This document shows, piece by piece, positions 11,466 through 20,181 of a stretch of 64,000 nucleotides of DNA (its first letter is position 1; every line of letters begins with the position of its first letter). Source of the DNA: Anniella stebbinsi (Eukaryota > Chordata > Lepidosauria > Squamata > Anniellidae); assembly GCA_029215795.1 (NCBI GenBank), contig JARDYH010000002.1:45616001-45680000 (forward strand), written 5' to 3'. The notes below the pieces were generated by a model. The model saw nothing but the letters and a program-made list of their open reading frames with translations, did not search any database and had not been told where the DNA came from. Position numbers and translations under genes: made by a program.

Positions 11466-11768
11466 GGGTGACCACATAAAATCCAGGTCAGGGCTCATGT
11501 AACTAACAGTTGTAGAGAAAAGGGAATTTCAGCCAGGGTCATTTGTATGCAATTAGTTCCTGGTGAAATTCCCTCTTCATCACAACAGTTAAAGTTGCAG
11601 GGACCCTGCCTTCTTTTGTATATGGTCACTCTAGTATAGTGCCTGCACCTTTAACTGTTGTGATGAAGAGGGAATTTCACCAGGAACTAATGATACCGGC
11701 TGAAATTCCCTTTTCTCTACAACTGTTAAAGTTACATGAGCCCTGACCTGGATTTTATCTGGTTAGCC
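11466..11768. mobile_element. palindromic MITE, inverted-dimer form
   Basis: The duplicate of the 8886-9191 element. The left flanking dinucleotide is CA instead of TA, a probable point change after duplication; the right flank retains TA. Both arms and the central 'ttcttttgtatatggtcactctag' are preserved. Non-coding. Confidence 0.8.
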
Positions 11769-11782
11769 TAAATATAGGAACA

Positions 11783-11786
<4 letters not shown>

Positions 11787-11823
<37 letters not shown>
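11787..11823 (+). repeat. (CA)n microsatellite
   Basis: AC dinucleotide tract, the homologue of 9203-9240 within the duplicated block. Confidence 0.95.
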
Positions 11824-11826
<3 letters not shown>

Positions 11827-11890
11827 AATGGCAGCCTTAAAAGGTTCCAGTTTAATGTGCAAAGGTACCATGAATTTTCAAGAGTGCTTC

Positions 11891-12251
11891 AAAGCGTGCA
11901 TTTCTCCAGTAAATTCACATTTCAGGATGCATATGGGATAGAGAAGAGGATGTAGCTTCTCTACATCCTTATTACTCCTTCCCCATTCCCATTTTTTATA
12001 AGAATGACAAAGAAAAACAAGCAACCACCTTGTCTTGAAGCACTGACCATTCTTTGCCAGAACAAAAAATGAAACAAAACAAATCATCATGTTAGTTTAA
12101 AATGCAACTAATTTGCCTAATTCAAAATGGATGAAAAGGCTGGTTGGCCAGTGTGTGAACAGAATACTGGACTGGAAGGACTTTTGGTCTGATCCAGCAT
12201 GGCTCTTATGTGAACTGAACCTCATATTCTTTACAATGCTTTTGCTATCAC
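11891..12251. other. intergenic, nothing certain
   Basis: No gene. The text 'aatactggactggaagga' to 'tctgatccagcatggctctta' (12165-12212) resembles a short LINE-3'-derived dispersed motif ('ggtctgatccagcatggctc') also present in altered form near 45890-45930. Confidence 0.4.
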
Positions 12252-12475
12252 ATTTTGCTAGCTTCTCCTCACAAATCTAGGATGACCATATGAAAAGGAG
12301 GGCAGGGTTCCTGTAGCTTTAACTGTTGTATTGAAAGGGGAATTTCAGCAGGTGTCATTTGTATGCATACAGCACCTGGTGAAATTCTTTCTTCACCACA
12401 ACAGTTAAAGTTGCAGGAACCCTGCCCTCCTTTTCACATGGTCATCCTAGTTTTTTGAGGAGAAGCTAGCAAAAT
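12252..12475. repeat. extended palindrome enclosing a 168-bp MITE
   Basis: The direct flanks of the MITE at 12280-12447 are themselves inverted copies. ATTTTGCTAGCTTCTCCTCA occurs at about 12252-12271, and its exact reverse complement lies at about 12456-12475. The palindrome therefore runs past both TA target sites, which a simple MITE insertion does not explain. Confidence 0.75.
12280..12447. mobile_element. 168-bp palindromic MITE (TA-flanked)
   Basis: Begins GGATGACCATATGAAAAGG and ends with the near-perfect reverse complement (CCTTTTCACATGGTCATCC). It is flanked by TA at 12278-12279 and 12448-12449, consistent with Tc1/mariner-type insertion. The body contains 'ctttaactgttg' and its complement symmetrically. 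Same length as the copies at 13820-13987 and 21161-21328. Confidence 0.8.
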
Positions 12476-12477
12476 TG

Positions 12478-13817
12478 AGACTGCTATGAGTTGAGACTGC
12501 TATGGTCGCCTTAGTGGATGATCTACGCCTGAGTATTGATAGGGGGAGTGTGTCCCTGTTGGTACTCCTGGACTTCTCAGCGGCTTTTGATACCATCGAC
12601 CGTGGTATCCTTCTGGAACGCCTGAGGGGATTGGCAATCAGGGGCACTGTGCTTCAGTGGTTCCGGTCCTATCTCTCAGGCAGGTTCCAGATGGTGATGC
12701 TTGGGGATAGCTGCTCTTCAAAGAAGGAGCTGCTATGTGGTGTACCACAAGGTGCCATCCTTTCCCCAATGCTGTTTAACATTTATATGAAACCGCTGGG
12801 AGAGATCATCCAGAGGCATGGGGCAGGATGCTATCAGTACGCTGATGACACCCAAATATATTTCTCTATGCCTTCGGCAACATTGTCAGCTAAGGATAGT
12901 GTGTCTCCTCTGAATGAATGCTTGGAGGCGGTAATGGGCTGGATGAGGAAAAACAAACTGAAGCTGAATCCAGACAAGATGGAGGTGCTTTCTGTCAAAG
13001 GCCACAGCCTGGGTTTGGAGGTGTGTCAACCAGTTCTGGATGGGGTTTCACCCCCCCTGAAAGACTGTGTTCGCAGCTTGGGGGTACTCCTGGATCCATC
13101 GCTCCAAATGACAGCCCAGATAGATGTGACGGCCAGGAGTGCCTACTATCAGCTTCGGCTGATATGCCAGCTGTGCCCCTTCCTAGAGTTGGAAGACCTA
13201 AAGATGGTAGTGCACGTACTGGTAACTTTGAGGCTCGACTTCTGCAATGCGCTGTACTTTGTGCTTAGTCCGGAAACTTCAACTAGTTCAAAATATGGCA
13301 GTCAGGTTGGTCACCGGTACACCTAGGGGTGACCACATAACACCAAACTTAAAATCACTCCACTGGCTGCCAATTAGTTTTCAGGCGAAGTATAAAGTGT
13401 TGCTCATTACCTTTAAAGCCCTACATGGTTTGGGTCCAGGTTACCTGCGGGATCGCCTTCTCCTGTATAATCTGCCCCGCACATTCAGGTCCTCTGGGAA
13501 GAATTTACTCCAATCAGCCAGAGCTAGGCTGACGAGTGTTACCCAGAGGACCTTCTCTTCTGCCGCTCCCAGACTGTGGAATGGCCTGCTGGAGGAGATT
13601 CGACAAATTAGCAGACTTCTGGAATTTAAGAGAGCTGTGAAGACTTCTCTTCCAGCATGCCTATCCAGTTGAATTTTAAGACATTTTTAATAATGTATTT
13701 GTTTTTATTTGTTTTAATGTTTTATCTATTTTACGATTCTTGTATTTATATTTGTTGTTGTTCCCCGCCTCGATCTGGATGGAGAGGCGGGTTAGAAATA
13801 AAATAAATAAATAAATA
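12478..13817 (+). pseudogene. 5'-truncated L2-clade LINE (RT pseudogene)
   Basis: Reverse-transcriptase fragment of a CR1/L2-group non-LTR retrotransposon. The first frame (from about 12502) shows palm motifs LLDFSAAFDTIDRG, GVPQGAILSP and the catalytic YADD in QYADDTQIYF. A frameshift near 13250-13265 moves the frame to RKLQLVQNMAVRLVTGTPRG, LHWLPISF and the conserved L2 C-terminal region, ending about 13672. The 3' end is an L2-type 'cgcctcgatctgg' hairpin plus an (AAATA)n-like tail at about 13793-13817. The endonuclease domain is missing, as expected for 5' truncation. The frameshift makes it non-functional. A second L2 with the same domain order is at 28665-29563. Confidence 0.85.
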
Positions 13818-13819
13818 TA

Positions 13820-13987
13820 GTACGACCAGATACAAAAGAGGGCAGGGCTCCTGCAGCTTTAACAGCTGGGATGAAAAGGGAATTTCACCAGGTGCTGCAT
13901 GCATAGAAATGACAACTGCTGAAATTCCCCTTTCAATACAACAGTTAAAGCTACAGAAGCCCTGCCATCCTTTTCATATGGGCACCC
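13820..13987. mobile_element. 168-bp palindromic MITE (TA-flanked)
   Basis: Inserted exactly at the A/T-rich tail of the L2 fragment, with TA on both flanks (13818-13819, 13988-13989). It begins GTACGACCAGATACAAAAG and ends with the related CTTTTCATATGGGCACCC complement. Same family and exact length as 12280-12447 and 21161-21328. Non-coding. Confidence 0.75.
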
Positions 13988-13989
13988 TA

Positions 13990-14437
13990 ATAAACCTCTC
14001 ATTTGTGCCCAACATGAATTTCTTGATTAGGCTTGTGAAGAGCTAGGAGTCTCAAACTAGGTATTGCAGCATCAGCATGTACATTCCTCGCTGCAGCACT
14101 ATGACAGCTGGCCAAAGCTCTCTGCTATAGTTTGATACTACTGATGAAGATGGCTAGAGTTCTACTGCAGCTACCAACTCAGCAGGAACCACGTGACACA
14201 ATGGGCACAATGAAGTTCTACCAAGCCATATAAAGTTTCTCACTCTCACCTGGTTCTGCAGTCTGAGCAAGCTGGTGGGTAAAAACTGAGGCCATATCTA
14301 CACCAAGCTGGATATAACATTTTGAAAACAGTTCCCACATACACTGCAATGGCCCCAACAGTAATTACCAATAATCTTTCGACCACCAATACTAGAAGAT
14401 ACCAAAGGTGGAGAAGCCTTTAAAGTATCATGAATCA
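13990..14437. other. intergenic up to LINE insertion site
   Basis: No gene recognised. Positions 14423-14437 (AAGTATCATGAATCA) are the left copy of the target-site duplication of the LINE that follows. The preimage sequence continues at 20988. Confidence 0.6.
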
Positions 14438-14538
14438 TCATCATCATCAACTTTATTGCGGCCGACAGGCCAGAAAAACAGATAAACAGTCAGTAGTATT
14501 TATACAGTATATTCACGGGTACGTTAAATCTGAACATC

Positions 14539-17500
14539 TTATATAACTACTTGAGCTCTGCAGACCAGTATATTATGGACAAATTTGGCTACTTGGGTTG
14601 TAATATATTTGTCTTTGCCCTGAAGTAAAAAGACTACTATTTCGCGAGGGTTCTTATCAGCTAAATCTTTAATTAGGGGGCCAATTAAGGTGATCCTATC
14701 ATCTCTATAGAAGATGCACTTAATCAACATGTGTTCGACCGACTCTACCTCTAAATTATTACACGGACAGAGTCTCTCTTCGATAGGGGTTTTCTTAAAT
14801 CTTCCTACCAGTAAGTTAGAAGGGAGGGCATTAAATCTTGCTAGAGAGAAGGCTCTTCTAAATTTGGGCACTGTTAACCATCTCAAATAGTTCATTCCAT
14901 CTTTGCCATCCTCTCTCAATAGCTCTAAAGAGTGTGGGGAACATGGGCCGCGGGCCTTACCCTTCAGCTCCTGAAGATCTATATCTTTCAGTCTTTGGCT
15001 CACAAGACTCTTAGCTACTCTGATGTCCGAATTAAGTAAAACAAAAGGAGGAAGCCCTATCAAGTGGATCTTCTGGGCTATCTCTTTCACCCATTGGGAG
15101 ACATAAGTGTCCAAGAGAACCTGGGACACTAAAGAATTTGGGGAAAGGCCATGATAGAGTTTAAGCCAGAATTGTATTGAATGGGTCCATGCCAAAGAGC
15201 TCAAAGAGGAAAGACCTGCTTCCAAATTAAGAACCGCCCCCGCTACACACCTAGGAGTTCCAAATAAGAGTCTTAGATAGGATGTCTGAGTATCTTCTAT
15301 CGAACGTTTGTTGAGAGGGAACCAGATTGGTGCGCCAAATAAAAATTGGGCAACTAATTTTGCTCTGAATGCTCTAATAGCCGATGGTAAAAATCTACCT
15401 CCCTTTTGATAGAAAAAGCGACATAACGCTCCCAGAGTCTGTTCAGCTTTTCCTTTAATAAAGGATAAGTGCTTTTGCCAACCCAAATTCTCCTGAAACC
15501 AGATCCCTAAGTACTTAATGGCATCAACCTGGTCGACTTTCCGCCCATCCATTCTCCAAGGGAATCTAACTTTTTTCTTCGCAAAAACCATGATTTTGGT
15601 TTTTTGGTAATTAATTGACAGTTTGTTAACATTACAATATTCTGCAAAGCTATCTAGCAGTCTATTAAGGCCTAGGCGTGTTTGGGATATCAGAACCGCA
15701 TCATCAGCATATAAGAGTAAGTTAACCCTAGAGTGACCTATTTTGGGCGGATGTGATTGAATTATGGAAAGCCAAGAGGGAAGATCTGCAAGATATAGAT
15801 TGAAGAGGGCTGGGGCCAGCACACAGCCCTGCCTAACCCCTTGTGAAAGGGTGAATTCATCTGTAACCTGTCCCTGGGATCCACAGCGTACTTGGCCTGA
15901 GGTATTAGAATACAGAGATTTTATCAGAAATAGGAGCCTGCCATCAATCTCAAGTTTCTCTAACTTCAGCCAAAGGCGTGCTCGGGATACCGAGTCGAAT
16001 GCAGCCTTAAGATCAATAAAGGCGCAAAAGAGTTTCCCTCCTTTAGTATTTGTGTATTTTAAAGCCAGGTGAAGCAGAGTCAAACAATGGTCGTTGGTGG
16101 AACTCCCAGGTTGGAAACCAATCTGTTCCTGCCCCAGGATGTTTCTGTCAGTGATCCAATCTCGCAATTTTATATTTAGGTAGCTAGCGTAGATCTTGCC
16201 CACCACTGATAACAAACTAATTGGTCTGTAGTTGCTTGGGTCACTTCTAGGACCTTTTTTATAGATTGGGATTATCACTGCTTTCCTCCAGACCGAAGGT
16301 AGATGACCAGAGTTATTTATCTTGGTAAAAAAAGGCGCTAAGATCGATGCCCACCACTCTGGGGCGCTCTTCAGCAGGTTAGTGCTAATTCCGTCCGGGC
16401 CTGGAGCCTTACCAGACTTCAGGTTGATTATCAGTTTCTCAATTAAAGAGGGGTCCACCAGCGGCCATACTGAAAAATTTGACTCAATAAGAGGGCAAGG
16501 ATTTATTTCGTTGTGTTTGTTAAATATAGATTTAAAGTATTCTTCCCAAGTTACCGCTGCTATTTGGTTAGGCAATGCACCAATCCTATCTCTTGTAGCC
16601 CCTGCCACTATTTGCCAGAAGACTTTATTATTTTTAGAAATTGTGGCAGCTATTAATAGTTGCCAGGATTCCCGGTCCGCTTCATACTTCTTCCGTCTAA
16701 GAAGCTTTTTATAAGTCTTCTTTAGGATGAAGTATTGAGCGGGAAGTTGTTGTTCGTTATTCTGGCGGTAAACAGCATACACCGTCTGAAGCTTTTTTCT
16801 TACTTCAATACAGTCTCTATCAAACCAGTTTTTACTTAGTCGTTTGGGCCCTATCTTATTGGTTTTAGGCTGTAAGGCATCAGATATTTCTTGGATCATC
16901 CTCTCATACGCGTCAACAGAGATTTCAGGGGAATGTGCGGCTGTTATTATATTGGTGTACTTAAGATAGCTGTCTGATTTTAATTTTTGGGCAAAAATGT
17001 CAGCCGACTCCTTCGTCCATCTAGAATTTATTCTATTAGTATGAGTTTGAATATCTAATAATGGGGTGCAAATATTCAACCGAAAGGGTCCCTCCAAGGC
17101 CAGTGCTAGCTCTAGTGGGCGATGGTCACTATCCAGTCGGTTGGCCACACTAAAATGTTTAACAGTGTTTAGCATCTGGTTATGGAGGATAAAATAATCA
17201 ATAACACTAGAACCCCTACCTGGGGTACAAGTGAATTCTCCATACTGGTCCCTATCAAATCGGCCATTCAATATACTTAGGTTATTTCTGGCGGTCATCT
17301 GTAACAGGCAGTGGCCGGCAAAATTAAAGTGCCGATCTTTAGATTGGCGAGCACAATTTATCGGGGATATTTTATCTGCATCATGTCCCACTGGGCCCTT
17401 TGATGGAGGAACTGAATAATTACTAGTTCTGGCATTAAAATCGCCCGCTAGTATTGGAAGGGCTTTTGGGAATTTAGCAAACAACTCCGTTAAAAAGCTT

Positions 17501-17904
17501 TCAGCCTTCAGCCAAACCTCATGGATAGCTTCTTTGCCAGATAATGGGGCAAGGTAAAAATTACAAAGCAACAGTTCAGACCTTAGGGTACCCAGATGTA
17601 TATGCAGTGCCTGTATCGCCGAATCGTGGGTAGAAAGTTTTGTTATGTCAATGTCTAAGGTCGTTGAAATTAAAATCGCCAAGCCTTGGCGATACCTGCC
17701 TTTCCCCTTATTTCGGAACGCTGGTAGGCATAGTGAGACAAAACCATTTACAAAAATCTCATCACTGGACCAAGTTTCCTGCAGGAATATTATATCAAAT
17801 CCCGCAAGGTATTTAAGAAGGCTGGGGTCCTTATTTTTAGGGCCCCAGCCAGCAACATTCCACGAGAGGAGCTTAAGTATGGTATTATCATCTCTGGCGG
17901 TTAG
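14539..17904 (-). CDS. LINE ORF2: endonuclease / reverse transcriptase
   Basis: Nicks target DNA and reverse transcribes LINE RNA (target-primed reverse transcription, nuclear). The open frame runs 1,121 codons from directly after the ORF1 stop. APE-type endonuclease motifs are in order: LLSWNVAGWG (about residue 12-21), FLQETW (40-45), LAGDFNA and, later, SDHRPL. Reverse transcriptase follows (NYRPISLLSV, AFIDLKAAFDS, QGVRQGCVLAP, catalytic LLLYADDAVL). The C-terminus has a C-x-C...H...C element around CPCNNLEVESVEHMLIKC. No in-frame AUG exists in the first 74 codons, although they include the endonuclease N and E residues. A start at the TTG at 17682 would delete them. Translation therefore probably depends on readthrough from ORF1. 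No frameshift or stop interrupts the domains. Confidence 0.9.
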   Translation of the reverse strand, partial: LTARDDNTILKLLSWNVAGWGPKNKDPSLLKYLAGFDIIFLQETWSSDEIFVNGFVSLCLPAFRNKGKGRYRQGLAILISTTLDIDITKLSTHDSAIQALHIHLGTLRSELLLCNFYLAPLSGKEAIHEVWLKAESFLTELFAKFPKALPILAGDFNARTSNYSVPPSKGPVGHDADKISPINCARQSKDRHFNFAGHCLLQMTARNNLSILNGRFDRDQYGEFTCTPGRGSSVIDYFILHNQMLNTVKHFSVANRLDSDHRPLELALALEGPFRLNICTPLLDIQTHTNRINSRWTKESADIFAQKLKSDSYLKYTNIITAAHSPEISVDAYERMIQEISDALQPKTNKIGPKRLSKNWFDRDCIEVRKKLQTVYAVYRQNNEQQLPAQYFILKKTYKKLLRRKKYEADRESWQLLIAATISKNNKVFWQIVAGATRDRIGALPNQIAAVTWEEYFKSIFNKHNEINPCPLIESNFSVWPLVDPSLIEKLIINLKSGKAPGPDGISTNLLKSAPEWWASILAPFFTKINNSGHLPSVWRKAVIIPIYKKGPRSDPSNYRPISLLSVVGKIYASYLNIKLRDWITDRNILGQEQIGFQPGSSTNDHCLTLLHLALKYTNTKGGKLFCAFIDLKAAFDSVSRARLWLKLEKLEIDGRLLFLIKSLYSNTSGQVRCGSQGQVTDEFTLSQGVRQGCVLAPALFNLYLADLPSWLSIIQSHPPKIGHSRVNLLLYADDAVLISQTRLGLNRLLDSFAEYCNVNKLSINYQKTKIMVFAKKKVRFPWRMDGRKVDQVDAIKYLGIWFQENLGWQKHLSFIKGKAEQTLGALCRFFYQKGGRFLPSAIRAFRAKLVAQFLFGAPIWFPLNKRSIEDTQTSYLRLLFGTPRCVAGAVLNLEAGLSSLSSLAWTHSIQFWLKLYHGLSPNSLVSQVLLDTYVSQWVKEIAQKIHLIGLPPFVLLNSDIRVAKSLVSQRLKDIDLQELKGKARGPCSPHSLELLREDGKDGMNYLRWLTVPKFRRAFSLARFNALPSNLLVGRFKKTPIEERLCPCNNLEVESVEHMLIKCIFYRDDRITLIGPLIKDLADKNPREIVVFLLQGKDKYITTQVAKFVHNILVCRAQVVI

Positions 17905-17907
17905 TCA
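17902..17907 (-). promoter_or_regulatory. candidate stop-codon readthrough site (UGA CUA)
   Basis: On the sense strand ORF1 ends ...GAA ATG ATC UGA, and the next codon is CUA, continuing in the same frame into ORF2. UGA followed by CUA is the established leaky-termination context (alphaviruses and several vertebrate readthrough genes). Here the following base is A rather than the G of the strongest UGA-CUAG form. A nearby ATG (GAGATGATA) is out of frame with ORF2. Readthrough itself is inference. Confidence 0.65.
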
Positions 17908-20181
17908 GATCATTTCATCTATTAAGTCCAATTTCCCTCCCTTATTATCAATAATACATCCATTCTTAGGTCTGCCAGGTTGTTTTCTAACTTCCAGATG
18001 ATGCAAATGAGGCTTTGAAAGTCCATCAGCGCTGTCATCTGCTGTGGTCCGGGCAAATCTTGAGCAGGTGTTCATGCTAATATTAGTATTAATGTCAGTG
18101 ATATCAATATTGTTAGTGGGTCCCGTCCCGCTGCAATTCCTACGTATGTCGGCTTCATTATCTCCGTAGCTCTTACTAGGTGGATTGCTATCTGTAGGAT
18201 AGCAATCTAATGAAGCAGTTACAATTGCCCGATGAATCGTTAAATTATTTTTTTGAGGGATTAAACACTCGTCATTTCGTGATCTAATGATATCAAATTG
18301 AGTGCTTGCCATATCTTTTGCCATATCTTCCTGCTCAGGCTCTGAATCTTGATTGATCAATCCTACCTTTTCTGGCATTCCACTTGTCATGTTTCTACAT
18401 GGCTTAGAGTTGGCGTTCTTTGCCTTAGATAATAATAATTTCTTCAGTGCAGATAATCTGTCCAGGATGAACTGTTGCTCTTGGGCAGGTAAGGCCTCAA
18501 AACTATTTATTAGTTGATTTTCCTCCTGGAAAGGGTCTTGTAATAGAGCACCCGGGTTAGACTCGGTACTACCCTCTTTACTGGGAGTATAATTGGGCAC
18601 ATGATTTGAGAGACTCAATCTGGTATCAGAGTTCCCTTCAGAGCAAATAATTGTCCTGGGGCTGATGGAAGTATTAAGATGTGGTCCAGGACTTCTGTTC
18701 CCGTACGTCGACTTAATGGGATCCCTAACACACAGTTTGGTCGGAGGGGCTGTGTTGAAGAAGTATCTGCTAACCAGCATACCTCTATCCCGCAGCCGCT
18801 CTCTTCTGCTGTATATCTTGGCGGCTGCATTCAGGGAATCAAAAGTCACCACTGCCCGAGCTGAAAAGTGATTAAAATAAAGATATTCTACTCCCAAAAC
18901 TCCAGCTTGAGAGAGGCATATTTGTGCAGACTCTGCAAGAATTGCAATGAGGTGATCTATTCTAGCAGGGTGTGATATCACTCCTTTTGGTTTAGGGAAA
19001 TTTGAGATTACTAATATCCTTGGGTTCCATTGTAGGGACCAATAAATCTCATCACCTGGATTAGATCTTTTCAACTCAGCTTTTGGCTGGTTAGGGGGCT
19101 GTTGGTTAGCCACACTTGGGGGCTGAGTAGGTTCGAGGAGGTCATCCGCCCTGCACTCATGTGTATTATCTGTAGTAGTAGATTTACTTGTACTCTTTTG
19201 GATACTGCCTTTCTTGACTTCCGAGGCAGGAGTTTTAGTTGCCTTGTTGTTTTTAATTCCTGACCTGGCAGGTTTACTTTTATTGTCCGTCTTATACTTA
19301 GTTCTTGACTCCGGCTCTTCCATTAATTTAAAAAGTCTGTCAAATTTCATTTTGGTGGATCTCCTGGTTTTGCTATTAGATTTTAAATTTTTTGACTTTT
19401 TTTCCAGTGCACCAAGAGATTTGCTAGATTTGTTATTCTGAATTCTCTTGGATTTAGTACGTCTTGCCCTGGTTTTTTGAGCTGGGCTTGCTGGAGCCTT
19501 TATACTGCTATTGAATGAGGGAGCTTGATTTGGGGCAATAAAAGTCATTTCACCTAACTTGACTTGAGCATTGGTTTTAGTTTGCTCAAGAGCAAAAGAT
19601 GTTAGTGTTGTTAAAAGATCCGTGGTCTCGGACAGATATTGCTTTATCAATATTAAATCGCACCTCCACTCCGTAATCAGATTCCTAATTTCTTTGAAAT
19701 GAAGATTCATTTGCAGTTCCATATTGGCTAAGATATTATTTTGCTCAACCTGTGGAGTCATAGAGCCATTTATTTTATATATTGCTAAAGCTGGTTCTTC
19801 ATACACAAGACCAGATGCTTTGATTTGGTTGGGAGAGCTAGGACTAGAGCCTCCATCTGCCGTTGCTGAGTCAGCCGTTTTTCGCCCGTTCATCTTTTCG
19901 AGCATTGTATCAGCATCGGCAATCTCTTCTGCTAGACTGTGTGTATATTCTTCAAGACTTTCAGGGTCCTCAGGCCGCATGATACATTGAGGACCCAGGG
20001 ACCAGTCTAGAGGTGGCTCTGTAGGTGCTGTTTCCTCCAGGTTATTGTATGCTTTAGCCCCTGGGTTATGTTGGAAAAAATTTGTAATTTTTAACTGCTT
20101 ATGGGTTTTAACATAAACACTCACATCTTCTGCTATAGGGATCATTCCCTTTGATTTATAGCCAACTCTTGTTAACACCAT
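17905..20181 (-). CDS. LINE ORF1 protein with RRM-like domain and PIP box
   Basis: A 758-residue ORF1p, presumably the RNA-binding RNP partner of ORF2. Residues 29-36 read QLKITNFF, fitting the PCNA-interaction consensus Q-x-x-[ILM]-x-x-[FY]-[FY]. Residues about 140-200 look helical and coiled-coil prone. Residues 230-335 are very rich in Lys, Arg and Ser (basic, disordered, likely nucleic-acid binding). Residues about 387-480 look like an RRM fold, with a RILVISNF strand and a later ARAVVTFDS strand. The C-terminal third is polar, with an acidic/glutamine patch near 560-600. No CCHC knuckle was found. The start is the first ATG of the frame, with stops upstream. The RRM assignment is by pattern only. 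Confidence 0.8.
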   Translation of the reverse strand: MVLTRVGYKSKGMIPIAEDVSVYVKTHKQLKITNFFQHNPGAKAYNNLEETAPTEPPLDWSLGPQCIMRPEDPESLEEYTHSLAEEIADADTMLEKMNGRKTADSATADGGSSPSSPNQIKASGLVYEEPALAIYKINGSMTPQVEQNNILANMELQMNLHFKEIRNLITEWRCDLILIKQYLSETTDLLTTLTSFALEQTKTNAQVKLGEMTFIAPNQAPSFNSSIKAPASPAQKTRARRTKSKRIQNNKSSKSLGALEKKSKNLKSNSKTRRSTKMKFDRLFKLMEEPESRTKYKTDNKSKPARSGIKNNKATKTPASEVKKGSIQKSTSKSTTTDNTHECRADDLLEPTQPPSVANQQPPNQPKAELKRSNPGDEIYWSLQWNPRILVISNFPKPKGVISHPARIDHLIAILAESAQICLSQAGVLGVEYLYFNHFSARAVVTFDSLNAAAKIYSRRERLRDRGMLVSRYFFNTAPPTKLCVRDPIKSTYGNRSPGPHLNTSISPRTIICSEGNSDTRLSLSNHVPNYTPSKEGSTESNPGALLQDPFQEENQLINSFEALPAQEQQFILDRLSALKKLLLSKAKNANSKPCRNMTSGMPEKVGLINQDSEPEQEDMAKDMASTQFDIIRSRNDECLIPQKNNLTIHRAIVTASLDCYPTDSNPPSKSYGDNEADIRRNCSGTGPTNNIDITDINTNISMNTCSRFARTTADDSADGLSKPHLHHLEVRKQPGRPKNGCIIDNKGGKLDLIDEMI

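Larger units (their letters stand above)
11461..11890 (+). repeat. local duplication, copy 2 (partner 8881-9306)
   Basis: Second copy of the block described at 8881-9306, in the same orientation and 2.58 kb downstream. It differs by scattered substitutions, a few small indels (for instance a shorter 'gtaactaacag' at 11501) and a (CA)n length difference. Identity by eye is well above 90 percent, so the duplication is fairly recent. Confidence 0.85.

Noticed and set aside
13025..13270. Host gene signal from overlapping L2 frames
   Set aside because: Both frames are accounted for by one frameshifted L2 reverse transcriptase. No splice structure or other host homology.
14539..17682. ORF2 beginning at the TTG at 17682
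   Set aside because: This start would remove the endonuclease residues encoded at 17683-17904, which are clearly homologous to the APE fold. The frame is open back to the ORF1 stop.
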